Below, one piece after another: positions 34,102 to 42,951 of a stretch of 64,000 bases of DNA (position 1 is the first letter of the stretch; each line of letters opens with the position of its first letter). The notes beneath the pieces were generated by a model. It worked only from the letters and a program-made list of their open reading frames with translations, was not told the origin of the DNA and did not search any database. Both the position numbers and the translations under genes were made by a program. Source of the stretch: Paracoccus liaowanqingii (GTDB lineage: Bacteria > Pseudomonadota > Alphaproteobacteria > Rhodobacterales > Rhodobacteraceae); the NCBI RefSeq assembly GCF_004683865.2, contig NZ_CP040763.1, positions 186,001-250,000 of the forward strand, read 5' to 3'.

Positions 34102-34558
34102 CGTGACGACCTCGGATGCGGTGCTGGTGGCAGACCGGGGCCGGGCGCAGGACGTGCGGCTGGCCGTCTCGGCGCTGAAGGCCAAGCGCGCCAAGCAGGC
34201 CGAGGCGTTCCCCCGCGACCACCGCCCCTGGGGCTGGTTCGAGACGCTGGCCTTGGCCGACCGCTTCCAAGTCAAGCGCATCGTGGTCAAGCCCGGCGCG
34301 GCGCTGTTGCTGCAGAGCCATGTGCACCGGTCCGAGCACTGGATCGTCGTGTCGGGCACCGCGCGGGTCACCGTCGACGACAGCGTGACGCTGGTGACCG
34401 AGAACCAGTCGATCTACGTCCCCCTGGGCGCCGTCCACCGGATGGAGAATGGCGGCAAGGTGCCGATGGTGCTGATCGAGGTGCAGACCGGCAGCTACCT
34501 GGCCGAGGACGACATCATCCGCTACGAGGATGTCTATTCGCGCAGCTCGGCTGACTGA
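34097..34558 (+). pseudogene. C-terminal fragment of ManC-type mannose-1-P guanylyltransferase/phosphomannose isomerase
   Basis: About 153 residues: TSDAVLVADRGRAQDVRLAVSALKA (end of the nucleotidyltransferase part), RPWGWFETLALADRFQVKRIVVKPG, HVHRSEHWIVVSGTARVT and VPLGAVHRMEN, the type II phosphomannose isomerase cupin. Full ManC/XanB is about 470 residues and makes GDP-mannose for exopolysaccharide. Only the last third is here. It starts where the divergent GH16 gene begins, so a rearrangement joined the two. An ATG at 34097 could translate the cupin alone. Confidence 0.85.
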
Positions 34559-34954
34559 GGGCGGGGCGGGGGCGGGCCGGCTTTTGCATAACGACTGGAC
34601 CCATAAATCAGGCGATCCAACGTTGAAAAGTAGCGCAGGGCCGATGGGGCAGAACGCCGCCCGCTAACGACCTGCCTCGAACCAGCAGACTCTGGTCTCG
34701 ATAAGAGGACCGACGCTTTGCAGGTCAAGAGTGCGCCGAAGGAGCCGGGGCTTTCATCAGCCTTAGAGGAGTTGTTTCCCCAACATAGGGCCCGCACGCA
34801 AGCATGGCACGTTCAAGCGGCGCGGGCGCCGTAGTCCTCGGGACAGTGGCCGGCTGGCTCTTGACGCAAGATCCACCTTGGAACCCACGCGCAGCCACTG
34901 AAGCCTCGAGCCGTAAAGAGTTCACCGTCAATAGCCACCGGTCAGAAAGAGCCG
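34559..34954. other. about 400 bp without a recognisable gene
   Basis: Begins with a G-rich run after the manC stop, then mixed sequence. Open frames here lack motifs and ribosome-binding sites. It probably represents further decayed DNA between two gene fragments. Confidence 0.35.
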
Positions 34955-35463
34955 GTGAACGGGATCCATATCGGCAATGCACCATTCGTCAGGAAAACTC
35001 TCAGCCTGGCAGTCCGACAAACATTTATCTTCATCCCGTCCATGCCGGGTTTCGGCTTTTCGGGCAAAAGTCACCGAGCCCGGCTGGACCCCCGCCCGCA
35101 TCGCGGCCGCGTGGGCGACACTGATGGTGCGGCTCGGATATGACAGCTGGGGCGCGCAGGGCGGGGACTGGGGCGCTATGGTCACCATGATCCTGGGGCG
35201 CCGGGCCGAGTTCGGCGCGGCTCTATTGGGAGGGGATGCAGGCGATGCGGGCGGGCGGGATGCGGCAGGACGTCCTGAGGACCCCGGCCGGCATCTCGAT
35301 GTTCCGCGGCGAGCAGGTTCGCCTGTCGCGCCGGTGGGCCGAGGCCCGGTTCGACCGCCTCGTGCATTTCGCGCAACATGACCAAGGCGGTCATTTCGCT
35401 GCCCTGGAGCGTCCCGGCGCGTTCGTCCACGACCTGCGGGCAACCTTCGAATCTCTGCGATAG
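34955..35463 (+). pseudogene. epoxide hydrolase (alpha/beta fold) pseudogene
   Basis: Fragments in different frames follow the order of an EHN-type epoxide hydrolase: FIPSMPGFGFSGKS, then after a frameshift GWTPARIAAAWATLM, RLGYDSWGAQGGDWGAMVT (nucleophile Asp in GGDWG), then after a deletion of most of the cap domain and another frame change, HFAQHDQGGHFAALERPGAFVHDLRATF (catalytic His region). At least two frameshifts and an internal deletion make it non-functional. Confidence 0.8.
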
Positions 35464-35510
35464 CCTGCGCGGACCGCCATGTCCTCCTGACGGGGTTTTG
35501 CAAGAGAGGG

Positions 35511-35536
35511 GAGCCGGGCGCCGATGTGCCCGGCTC
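35511..35536. terminator. hairpin terminator
   Basis: GAGCCGGGC (35511-35519) and GCCCGGCTC (35528-35536) form a perfect 9-bp stem followed by TT. It separates the epoxide-hydrolase remnant from the fucose cluster. Confidence 0.5.
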
Positions 35537-35646
35537 TTCCGGCCGTTTCCGTGAGATGGTGACGCTTGCTATCTTGGAACAGTTTGCGGGCACGGGTGCC
35601 GGCTTCCGAAGCGGACAGGTACGGGTCACCACCGTCGCAGATCACA

Positions 35647-36078
35647 TCACATATACGACGCCCTCAGCACACCCTTCTTCAGGATGATGTTCGCGTAAAG
35701 CCGGCGCTCGCCCGTGGCGATGACAGCATAGGCGGCGCGGGTGCGCTCGTAGAAGGCGAAGCGCTCGACGGGCTCCAGCGTCAGCGGGCGGCCTTCGGCG
35801 CGGACCAGCGCGGCCTCGAACTCGGGATAGATCGGGGGCGTCTCGCCCGGCGCGTCCATGGCGGCGGCGGGGTGATCGACGAAATCGTCCAAGGGCAGCA
35901 GGGACAGCACCGCGTCCAGCGCATCGGTCGCGCTGATGCCGGGCAGGCGCACCAGCCGTTGCGCCATGCTGTCGGCGGGAAAGTTGGCGTCGGTGATGGC
36001 GATCTCGTCGCCATGGCCCATATTGGCCAGTATCGCCAGCAACTCGCCGGACAGCAGGGGGTTCAGGGTCTTCAGCAT
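35647..36078 (-). CDS. fucU: L-fucose mutarotase (RbsD/FucU family)
   Basis: 143 residues, the usual FucU length. Signature at the N-terminus LLAILANMGHGDEIAITDANFPA with the catalytic-site His, and the C-terminal ERFAFYERTRAAYAVIATGERRLYANIILKKGVL. It interconverts alpha and beta anomers of L-fucose so the dehydrogenase receives its preferred anomer. ATG at 36078 follows AAAGGA. The lactonase gene is 170 bp upstream on the same strand. Confidence 0.9.
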   Translation of the reverse strand: MLKTLNPLLSGELLAILANMGHGDEIAITDANFPADSMAQRLVRLPGISATDALDAVLSLLPLDDFVDHPAAAMDAPGETPPIYPEFEAALVRAEGRPLTLEPVERFAFYERTRAAYAVIATGERRLYANIILKKGVLRASYM

Positions 36079-36249
36079 GACATGGTCCTTTCAGGTGCGG
36101 CGTCAGGTCCGGGGCGTGTCGAATGGATCGGCGGGACGGATGACAAGAACAGGGAATCCACCGCCGCACGCGTCACTACTGTGCCTCCCATGGCATTGAT
36201 CGAGCTGTGGTTGCGAAGCGCAAATGACGTCCGCCGTTTCCCCACGCGC

Positions 36250-37074
36250 TCAGTCCAATCCATAGAACCGCAGGGCGGTCCGACCGAAGATGAGGGCGCG
36301 ATCGCCTTCCGGCAGCGCAGCGGTCAGATCCTGGGCGACGGTCAGCCAGTCGGGATAGGACCCGGCCAGTTCCAGCACGGGCCAGTCGCTGCCCCAGATC
36401 AGTCTGGCGGGCCCGAAGGCCGCCAGCACATGATCGAAGACCGGGCGCAGAGTGTCGACGGACCAGCCGGGGCCGTATTCCGTGGCCAGCCCCGACAGCT
36501 TGCAATCGATCTGGGGGTGGGCGGCCAGCGCGGTCATGCCGTGGCGCCATTCCGGTCCGGGGTCGGCCCCGTCGAAGACCGGCTTGGCGCAATGATCGAT
36601 GACGATGGGCAATTCCGGCAGAAGGCGGGCCAGCCTGTCGATCACGGGCAGGTGGCGGGGGGTGATCAGCGCATCCAGGCGCAGCCCGGCATCGGCCATC
36701 CGGCGCAGCCCGTCGATCACGCCATCCTGCAGGATCCAGTCGGTGTCATCGATGTCCTGCAACATCGGCCGGATGCCCCGCAGGGCTGGATGGGTGATCC
36801 GCGACAGTTGCGTCTCCACGTCGCCGGTCAGGTCGATCCATCCGACGACCGCGCGCACCAGCGGCGACCGATCGGCCAGATCCAGCAGGAACAGAGTCTC
36901 GTCGACCGTGGGGGCGGCCTGCACCAGGACCGTGCCGGTCACCCCCGCGGCATGCGCCAGCGGCTCGAGGTCCGCGGGCAGGAGGTCGCGCCGAATGGCC
37001 GCGACTTCCTCCGTCATCCAGTCGTAGTCGCCCCGCGCGATCCGCCAGAAATGCTGATGGGCATCGATGATCAC
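36250..37074 (-). CDS. amidohydrolase-type sugar lactonase (L-fuconolactonase-like)
   Basis: 274 residues. Amidohydrolase-2 family: N-terminal metal site DAHQHFWR, then TVLVQAAPTVDETLFLLDLA, GWIDL, GIRPMLQDIDDTDWI, LPIVIDHCAKP and the C-terminal LIWGSDWPV (metal-binding Asp). This is the arrangement of cog3618 lactonases that open L-fucono-1,5-lactone and related sugar lactones to the acids. Its gene is divergent from the aldose dehydrogenase, which would supply the lactone. Specificity is inferred from the neighbouring FucU and hydrolase genes. Confidence 0.85.
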   Translation of the reverse strand: MIIDAHQHFWRIARGDYDWMTEEVAAIRRDLLPADLEPLAHAAGVTGTVLVQAAPTVDETLFLLDLADRSPLVRAVVGWIDLTGDVETQLSRITHPALRGIRPMLQDIDDTDWILQDGVIDGLRRMADAGLRLDALITPRHLPVIDRLARLLPELPIVIDHCAKPVFDGADPGPEWRHGMTALAAHPQIDCKLSGLATEYGPGWSVDTLRPVFDHVLAAFGPARLIWGSDWPVLELAGSYPDWLTVAQDLTAALPEGDRALIFGRTALRFYGLD

Positions 37075-37096
37075 GAGAATGTCCTTGCCGGTCGTG

Positions 37097-37114
37097 TTCT
37101 AAATCATAATAAAC
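37097..37114. promoter_or_regulatory. candidate GntR operator, copy 1
   Basis: TTCTAAATCATAATAAAC in the intergenic region between the lactonase and the divergent aldose dehydrogenase. Fourteen of 18 positions match 39024-39041, which lies between the GntR gene and the divergent transporter. Shared placement at both divergent promoters of the cluster suggests a common operator. Confidence 0.5.
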
Positions 37115-37169
37115 CGTATGAAGGCGGTCGCCGGGTGTCAACGCATCACGTGAGGGAACAGGAGGAGGC

Positions 37170-38108
37170 ATGAAGACCAACAGGATCGGCCAGACCGGCG
37201 TGCAGGTCACCGAAATCGCCTTTGGCTGCGCAAGCATCGGCAATCTGTATCGGGAGGTTGCGGATGACGATGCCCGGCAGGTGCTGCAGGCGGCATGGGA
37301 CGCCGGTATCCGCTATTTCGACACGGCGCCCCATTACGGGCGCGGCCTGTCGGAGCAGCGCTTGGGCCGCTTCCTAGCCGGGCGTCAGGGCTTTGCGCTG
37401 TCCACCAAGGTGGGCCGCGTGCTGTCCCCCGCCATCGCACCCATCCGGGACGCCGACAGCTATGTCCGTCCGGCTCAAAACGATGTGCGCTACGATTATT
37501 CCGGGGACGGGATCGAGGAGAGCTTCGAGCAGAGCCTCGAGCGACTAGGGGTGCGGCATGTCGAGATCGTCTATGTCCATGACCTGGGGTCCTATACCCA
37601 TGGCGCGGACAACGACCGGCATCTGCAGGCCTTTCTGGGATCCGGCTACGAGCGGCTGGTCCGGCTGAAGGAGGCCGGGCGCATCGGCGCCTTCGGCCTT
37701 GGCGTCAACGAATCCGAGATCTGCCTGCGGGTGATGGATCACGGCCCCCTGGACGCGATCCTTCTGGCGGGTCGGCTGACGCTGCTGGACCGTTCGGCCG
37801 AGGCCGTGTTGGTGCCGCGCTGCCGGGCGGCGGGGACCAGCCTGGTGCTGGGCGGGATCTTCAATTCGGGCATTCTGGCCACCGGCCCGATGCCGGGCGC
37901 GACCTATGACTATGGCCCGGCCCCGCAGCAGGTGCTGGACCGCGTTGCCGAGCTGCAGGACCAGGCCGCGGCACAGGGCATCCCGCTTGCCACTGCGGCG
38001 CTGCGGTTCGCGCGCGATCATCCGGCCGCCACGGCCGTGCTGCTGGGGACGGCCAACCCGGCGACCCTGCGCCGCAATCTGGAGGCGCTTCGTCAACCCA
38101 GATCGTGA
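37170..38108 (+). CDS. aldo/keto reductase, L-fucose (D-threo-aldose 1-) dehydrogenase type
   Basis: 312 residues. AKR barrel with IRYFDTAPHYGRGLSEQRLG (Asp and Tyr of the catalytic set), LSTKVGR (Lys), IVYVHDLGS (His), and C-terminal TAALRFARDHPAATAVLLGTANPATLRRNLEAL for cofactor binding. The sequence resembles D-threo-aldose 1-dehydrogenases, which oxidise L-fucose to L-fucono-lactone with NAD(P). ATG at 37170 has GGAGGAGG just upstream. The 3' end overlaps the convergent GntR gene by 16 bp. Confidence 0.88.
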   Translation: MKTNRIGQTGVQVTEIAFGCASIGNLYREVADDDARQVLQAAWDAGIRYFDTAPHYGRGLSEQRLGRFLAGRQGFALSTKVGRVLSPAIAPIRDADSYVRPAQNDVRYDYSGDGIEESFEQSLERLGVRHVEIVYVHDLGSYTHGADNDRHLQAFLGSGYERLVRLKEAGRIGAFGLGVNESEICLRVMDHGPLDAILLAGRLTLLDRSAEAVLVPRCRAAGTSLVLGGIFNSGILATGPMPGATYDYGPAPQQVLDRVAELQDQAAAQGIPLATAALRFARDHPAATAVLLGTANPATLRRNLEALRQPRS

Positions 38109-38995
38109 TGGCGCAGCGATGACAGCAAGGTCGACCTGGAGGTCCGCAGATGCCGTCGCGCCGCCTCGGCCGCGCGGTTGGCATCGCGGGCCTCGAGCGC
38201 GTCGATCACCGCCAGATGCTCCTGGATCGCGGCGGCGTTGCGCTGTTTCTCCTCGGTCTTGTCCCACATGTAGTGATAGTGGAAGATCAGGGAGATGACC
38301 TTCTGGAACTCGGCCACGAAACGGTTGCGGACGACATCGTTGATGGCCTCGTGGAAGGCCTCGTCCAGCTTCGAGAATGCGTGGAAATGCGTGTCGATCT
38401 GGCTGGCCAGGACCAGATGGCGCTCGCGCAGGTCGGCCAGCCGCTGCCAGACGGGATGATCGACCGGCGCCTCGACCAGCTTGGCGATCGCATCCAGCTC
38501 GAGCACCAGGCGGAAATCCGACAGCTCGATCGCAAAATCCTTCGTGAAACCGCGCAGCATCCAGCCGCCCCTTGGCCGGCGGGCCACCAGCCCGAACCGG
38601 CTGAGACCGGCCAGGAACTCGTTCAGCTGATGCTGCGTCACCCCGAAGGTGCGCGCCAGCTCGGCCACCGACAGCGGCGTTTCGGCAGGCACGTCGAAGC
38701 GCAGGATCCAGTCGAGGAACCGCTGCTCCAGATCCTCCCGCCCGTCGGGGCTTCGGGTCACGGCGATGCGATCCTCGGGTCCCGGCACGCGCAGCAGGTA
38801 CTTGGCACGACCGTCCAGCGCGATCACCCCGAGGTCCGACAGCCGCGCAAGGCAGCGGCGCACCACCGTGCGGCTGACGCCCGCGATCTCGCTCAGCACG
38901 GTCTCGGCGGGCACAGGGGCCCCGGCGGACAGGGCCGCGCAGTGATCCAGAAGGCGGTTGTACGCCTCGCGATAGCGCGTGTCGCTGCGGGCCAC
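38093..38995 (-). CDS. GntR/FCD-type regulator with two winged-helix regions
   Basis: 300 residues, longer than ordinary FadR-subfamily proteins (about 220-240). Residues about 10-70 resemble one winged helix (YNRLLDHCAALSAGAPVPAETVLSEIAGVSRTVVRRCLARLSDLGVI), and residues about 90-155 resemble a second (FLDWILRFDVPAETPLSVAELARTFGVTQHQLNEFLAGLSRFGLV). The rest is an all-helical FCD ligand domain with metal-type His residues (HFHAFSKLDEAFHEAIN, HYHYMWDKTEEKQRNAAAIQEHLAV). It is divergent from the transporter operon and probably represses the fucose genes until a pathway intermediate binds. Confidence 0.85.
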   Translation of the reverse strand: MARSDTRYREAYNRLLDHCAALSAGAPVPAETVLSEIAGVSRTVVRRCLARLSDLGVIALDGRAKYLLRVPGPEDRIAVTRSPDGREDLEQRFLDWILRFDVPAETPLSVAELARTFGVTQHQLNEFLAGLSRFGLVARRPRGGWMLRGFTKDFAIELSDFRLVLELDAIAKLVEAPVDHPVWQRLADLRERHLVLASQIDTHFHAFSKLDEAFHEAINDVVRNRFVAEFQKVISLIFHYHYMWDKTEEKQRNAAAIQEHLAVIDALEARDANRAAEAARRHLRTSRSTLLSSLRHHDLG

Positions 38996-39023
38996 GAGCG
39001 TTTCCTTTCCCGAACGGTTCTTG

Positions 39024-39041
39024 TCCTAAATTATTAAAAAC
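39024..39041. promoter_or_regulatory. candidate GntR operator, copy 2
   Basis: TCCTAAATTATTAAAAAC, related to 37097-37114, in the AT-rich region between the GntR gene start (38995) and the transporter operon (39110). The next bases include TTGACA (39043-39048), a possible -35 for the rightward operon, so binding here would block that promoter. Confidence 0.5.
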
Positions 39042-39109
39042 AATTGACAGGTGCAAGGCGCCTGCACATCCTTGGCCGATATTCGGACGCGATCGGTCGG
39101 GGAGGAACG

Positions 39110-40135
39110 ATGACGGACGCAAGCAAGCCTTGGGCCAACGGGAAAGAGCGCAGGCTGACCATGGCCCGCGACCAGTTGCACCGTGCGTCTGCCCTGCTAA
39201 CGCTGCTGCTGCTGATCATGGGGTTCGCGCTTGCCAGCCCGTCCTTCCTGTCGGTCAACAACGGGCTGACGGTGCTGCTGCAGACATCGGTGATCGGGCT
39301 TTTGGGGATCGGGCTGACGATGGTGATCATCACCGGCGGCATCGATCTGTCGGTTGGGTCGGTGCTGGCCCTGTCGGGCGTGGTTTCGGCGATGGCCGTC
39401 AAGGCGGGTCTGCCGGTCATTCCCGCGATGTGCGTGGGCGTCCTGGCGGGGGCCGCCTGCGGGGCGTTCAACGGCCTCGTCATCACGCGACTGCGCATCC
39501 CGCCCTTCGTGGCCACGCTTGGCATGATGCTGATCGCGCGCGGCATGGCGCTGCAGCTGACCGGGGCCACCCCCATCTCGCAGCTGGGCGCGGGGTTCGG
39601 GCGGCTTGGCAACGGCGCGCTGTTCCGCATGGTCGAGATGCAGCCGAACGGCTTTCCCCGCGTGATCTTTCCCGGCATCCCCTATCCGGCGATCCTGCTG
39701 CTGATCGTGGCGATCGCAGCCACCTATCTGCTGCGCCGCCGCCAGATCGGGCGCCATATCTATGCCACCGGCTCGAACGAGGAGGCCGCGCGGCTGTCCG
39801 GCGTCGATGTCGACTGGACCAAAATGTATGCCTATACCATGTCCGGCGCCTTGGCGGGGCTGGCGGGTAACGTCCTGATGTCGCGCCTGGTCACCGCCCA
39901 GCCAAGCGAGGGCGTGATGTACGAGCTGGACGCCATCGCGGCGGCGGTGATCGGGGGCGCGTCGCTGTCGGGCGGCGTGGGCACGATCGCGGGCACGATG
40001 ATCGGGGCGTTCATCATCGGCATCCTCAGGAACGGTCTGAACATGTCCGGCGTGTCGGCCTTCATCCAGCAGATCGTCATCGGGCTGGTCGTCATCGGCG
40101 CCGTCTGGATCGACCAGGTCCGCAACCGGCGCTGA
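39110..40135 (+). CDS. sugar ABC transporter permease (RbsC/FrcC-like)
   Basis: 341 residues from the ATG at 39110, which has GGAGG five bases upstream; the upstream in-frame start at 39044 has none. About nine to ten membrane segments and the BPD_transp_2 signatures TMVIITGGIDLSVGSVLALSG and YELDAIAAAVIGGASLSGGVGTIAGTMIGAFIIGIL. It forms the membrane channel of a CUT2 monosaccharide importer with the binding protein and ATPase encoded next. Fucose or a related 6-deoxysugar is the likely cargo given the enzymes downstream. Confidence 0.9.
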   Translation: MTDASKPWANGKERRLTMARDQLHRASALLTLLLLIMGFALASPSFLSVNNGLTVLLQTSVIGLLGIGLTMVIITGGIDLSVGSVLALSGVVSAMAVKAGLPVIPAMCVGVLAGAACGAFNGLVITRLRIPPFVATLGMMLIARGMALQLTGATPISQLGAGFGRLGNGALFRMVEMQPNGFPRVIFPGIPYPAILLLIVAIAATYLLRRRQIGRHIYATGSNEEAARLSGVDVDWTKMYAYTMSGALAGLAGNVLMSRLVTAQPSEGVMYELDAIAAAVIGGASLSGGVGTIAGTMIGAFIIGILRNGLNMSGVSAFIQQIVIGLVVIGAVWIDQVRNRR

Positions 40136-40170
40136 GCCGCAACACCATCATCATCGGAGGAGGAACCAAG

Positions 40171-41109
40171 ATGACCCTGCTGAAGACATGCCTGACCGTA
40201 TCGGCCCTGGCCCTGACCGCAACCGCGGCGCAGGCCGGAGAGATCGCGGTCATCGTCAAGACGACCAACTCGAACTTCTGGCAGAACGTGAACCTGGGCG
40301 CACAGGCCGCCATCGAGGGCCAGTCGGAACACACCCTCAGCTTCGACGGTCCGACGGCCGAAAGCGCGGTGGCCGATCAGGTCAACCTGGTCGAGAACGC
40401 CATCAACCGCGGCGTAGCCGGACTGGTGCTGGCCCCATCCGACCCCGAGGCCCTGATCCCCGTGGTGCAGCGCGCCTACGAATCCGGCATTCCGGTCGTC
40501 ATCATCGACAGCACCCTGGGCGAGGGGGCCGAGGGCAGCTTCCAGGCCTTCCTGTCCACCGACAACTGTGCCGCCGGCGAACAGGTCGCACAGCGCATGA
40601 TCGACGAGGCCGGGACGACCGGCAAGGTCGGGATCATGTCCTATGTCGCGGGCGTGGGGTCCGAGATCGGCCGCGTGGGCTGTTTCACCGAGTACCTGGA
40701 AGCCAATTCCGACCTGGAGATCGTGGGCCCGCTTTATTCGCAAAGCCAGATGGCCAATGCGCTGAACCAGACCACCGACATGCTGGCCTCGAACCCGGAT
40801 CTGGTCGGCATCTTCGGCGCGAACGAGCCGACCGCCGTCGGCATGGGCCGCGCCATCACCCAGGCCGGGAAGGCGGGCCAGCTGACGGCCCTGGGCTTTG
40901 ACGGCAACGAGGATCTTCAGCAGTTCGTGCGCGACGGCGTGCTGACGGCAACGGCCGTGCAAGGGTCGTTCGCCATGGGCGAGCTGGGCGTGCAGGCGGT
41001 CATGGACATCATCGCGGGCGAGACGGTCGAGCCGTTCATCAACACCGGCGTCGTGATGGTCGATCAGGACAACATCGAGTCCGACGAAGCGAAGAACGTC
41101 CTCTATTGA
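40171..41109 (+). CDS. sugar ABC transporter substrate-binding protein (RbsB/FrcB-like)
   Basis: 312 residues. Signal peptide ending ATAAQAG, then a periplasmic-binding-protein 4 (PBP1-like) fold: IAVIVKTTNSNFWQNVNLGAQAA, NRGVAGLVLAPSDPEALIPVVQRA, GIPVVIIDSTLGEG, VGIMSYVAGVGSEIGR, and ALGFDGNEDLQQFVRDGVLTATAVQGSFAMGELGV. CUT2 monosaccharide receptor. It sits between permease and ATPase genes; GGAGGAGG precedes its ATG. Confidence 0.92.
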   Translation: MTLLKTCLTVSALALTATAAQAGEIAVIVKTTNSNFWQNVNLGAQAAIEGQSEHTLSFDGPTAESAVADQVNLVENAINRGVAGLVLAPSDPEALIPVVQRAYESGIPVVIIDSTLGEGAEGSFQAFLSTDNCAAGEQVAQRMIDEAGTTGKVGIMSYVAGVGSEIGRVGCFTEYLEANSDLEIVGPLYSQSQMANALNQTTDMLASNPDLVGIFGANEPTAVGMGRAITQAGKAGQLTALGFDGNEDLQQFVRDGVLTATAVQGSFAMGELGVQAVMDIIAGETVEPFINTGVVMVDQDNIESDEAKNVLY

Positions 41110-41167
41110 TCCTGCCGGGGGCCGTTTCCCCGGCCCCCGATTGGCGACACGTTGCAAAGGGCAGGCC

Positions 41168-41944
41168 ATGTCACTCCAGCCGCTGGTCCAGATGACCGAC
41201 ATCGAAAAGAACTTCGGCGGCGTCCGCGCTGTCGACCATGTCTCCGTCAACCTCTATCCGGGCGAGGTCGTGGGCCTGCTGGGGCATAACGGTGCGGGAA
41301 AATCCTGCCTGATGCGCATCCTGTCGGGCGCGATGACGCCCAGCAGCGGCGAGATCCGCGTGAACGGCGAGGCGGTGACGTTCGCCGAACCCAACGATGC
41401 CCGCGCCCGGGGGATCGAGACGATCTACCAGACGCTGGCGCTGGCCGACCATCTGGATGCGCCCAGCAACCTGTTCCTGGGACGCGAGCTGAAGACCCGG
41501 TTCGGCAATCTGGACGACGCCGCGATGCTGCGCGCCGCCCGCGAGGTGCTGGCCCGGTTGAACCCGAACTTCACGAACCTCCGCGATCCCGTGTCCAGCC
41601 TGTCGGGGGGGCAGCGACAGGTCATCGCGATCGCGCGTGCGATCTATTTCGACACCCGCATCCTGATCATGGACGAGCCGACGGCGGCCCTCGGGCCATC
41701 GGAGACCGCGATGGTCGCCGATCTGATCCGCAAACTGCAGGCCGATGGCATCGGGATCTTCCTGGTCAGTCATGACATCCATGACGTCTTCGAGTTGTGC
41801 GACCGGGTCGTGGTGATGAACAAGGGCCGTGTCGTCGGTGCCCATGCCATCACCGAGGTGAGCAAGGACGACGTCCTCAGCCTGATCGTGAAGGGAGAAC
41901 TGCCCGGCGGCTGGACCGCGCGTCCGATCGAGGCCGCGCAATGA
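41168..41944 (+). CDS. sugar ABC transporter ATPase, single-domain (FrcA-like)
   Basis: 258 residues from the ATG at 41168 (GGCAGG upstream). One ATPase module only, unlike the double-module RbsA: Walker A GHNGAGKS, Q-loop TIYQTLALADHLD, signature LSGGQRQVIAIARAI, Walker B ILIMDEPTAALG, H-loop VSHDIHDVFE. This single-module organisation is known for FrcA of the Sinorhizobium fructose importer. The stop overlaps the next gene's start (ATGA at 41941-41944). Confidence 0.92.
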   Translation: MSLQPLVQMTDIEKNFGGVRAVDHVSVNLYPGEVVGLLGHNGAGKSCLMRILSGAMTPSSGEIRVNGEAVTFAEPNDARARGIETIYQTLALADHLDAPSNLFLGRELKTRFGNLDDAAMLRAAREVLARLNPNFTNLRDPVSSLSGGQRQVIAIARAIYFDTRILIMDEPTAALGPSETAMVADLIRKLQADGIGIFLVSHDIHDVFELCDRVVVMNKGRVVGAHAITEVSKDDVLSLIVKGELPGGWTARPIEAAQ

Positions 41945-42951
41945 AGGACGACACGACCGCCATGATGGACTGCGGCATCTGCCTGAAGCCGGGCCGGTTC
42001 GACGTCGTCTCTCGTCCCCGCCCGACCGAGGCCCCCGAGGGCTGGGTGCTGGTGGACATCGCCGCGATTGGGATCTGCGGCACAGATTACCATATCTTCG
42101 AAGGCAAGCACCCCTATCTGGAATACCCCCGGGTGATCGGGCACGAGCTGTCGGCCCATGTCGCCAGCGGACCCGACACCGGGCGGCTGGTCGTCGTGAA
42201 CCCCTATCTGTCCTGTGGAACATGTCGCGCCTGCCGGCGCGGCAAGCCGAACTGCTGCGCCTCGATCGCGGTCCTGGGCGTGCATCGCGATGGCGGCATG
42301 TGCGCGCGCATCGCGGTGCCAGTGGGCAACCTCTACCCTGCCGACGGCCTGAGCGTGCGGCAGGCCGCGATGGTCGAGTTCCTGGCCATCGGCGCGCATG
42401 CCGTCGCCCGGTCGGGCGTGGGCAAGGGCGATCTGGCGCTGGTGACCGGCGCGGGGCCCATCGGGCTTGGCACCGCCCTGTTCGCCCGGCTGGCCGGGGC
42501 CGAGGTGCATCTGATGGATCTCAGCGACGAACGGCTGGCCCTGGCCAGGCGCCTGTGCGGGTTCGACCGCCTTCACCGCCCCGGCGATGACATCCTGACC
42601 GGCGATCTGGCCGAGGGGTTCGACGCAGTTTTCGACGCCACCGGCAGTGCCAGGGCAATCGAGGCGGGCTTTCCCCTGCTGGCACATGGCGGGACCACGG
42701 TTCTGGTCAGCGTGGTGAAGGGCGACATCGGCTTTTCGGACGCCGAGTTCCACAAGCGCGAAGCGCGCATCGTCGGCAGCCGCAATGCGCTGCGGTCCGA
42801 TTTCGACCGCGTCATCGCGGCCATCCGCGAGGGGCTGATCCCCGCCGATGCGCTCGTGTCGGATGTCGTGGCCCTGGCCGATCTGCCCGCCCGGTTCCCC
42901 GCGCTGGTTCATGACCGCAACGACATCGTCAAGATCCTGGTGACCCCGTGA
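41941..42951 (+). CDS. zinc-dependent alcohol/polyol dehydrogenase (MDR family)
   Basis: 336 residues. Catalytic zinc ligands in AIGICGTDYH and IGHE; structural zinc cysteines in SCGTCRACRRGKPNCC; NAD-binding VTGAGPIGLGTALFARLAG. Resembles L-gulonate/L-galactonate-5-dehydrogenases and sorbitol dehydrogenase. The fucose pathway encoded here already has an AKR for the first oxidation and an SDR for the second, so this enzyme is an extra: perhaps for another sugar acid entering the same route. Overlaps its neighbours by 4 bp at both ends, so it is firmly part of the operon. Confidence 0.88.
   Translation: MKDDTTAMMDCGICLKPGRFDVVSRPRPTEAPEGWVLVDIAAIGICGTDYHIFEGKHPYLEYPRVIGHELSAHVASGPDTGRLVVVNPYLSCGTCRACRRGKPNCCASIAVLGVHRDGGMCARIAVPVGNLYPADGLSVRQAAMVEFLAIGAHAVARSGVGKGDLALVTGAGPIGLGTALFARLAGAEVHLMDLSDERLALARRLCGFDRLHRPGDDILTGDLAEGFDAVFDATGSARAIEAGFPLLAHGGTTVLVSVVKGDIGFSDAEFHKREARIVGSRNALRSDFDRVIAAIREGLIPADALVSDVVALADLPARFPALVHDRNDIVKILVTP

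Noticed and set aside
34804..35124. A 106-codon plus-strand frame before the epoxide hydrolase remnant
   Set aside because: No ribosome-binding site or motif, and it overlaps recognisable epoxide-hydrolase fragments in other frames.
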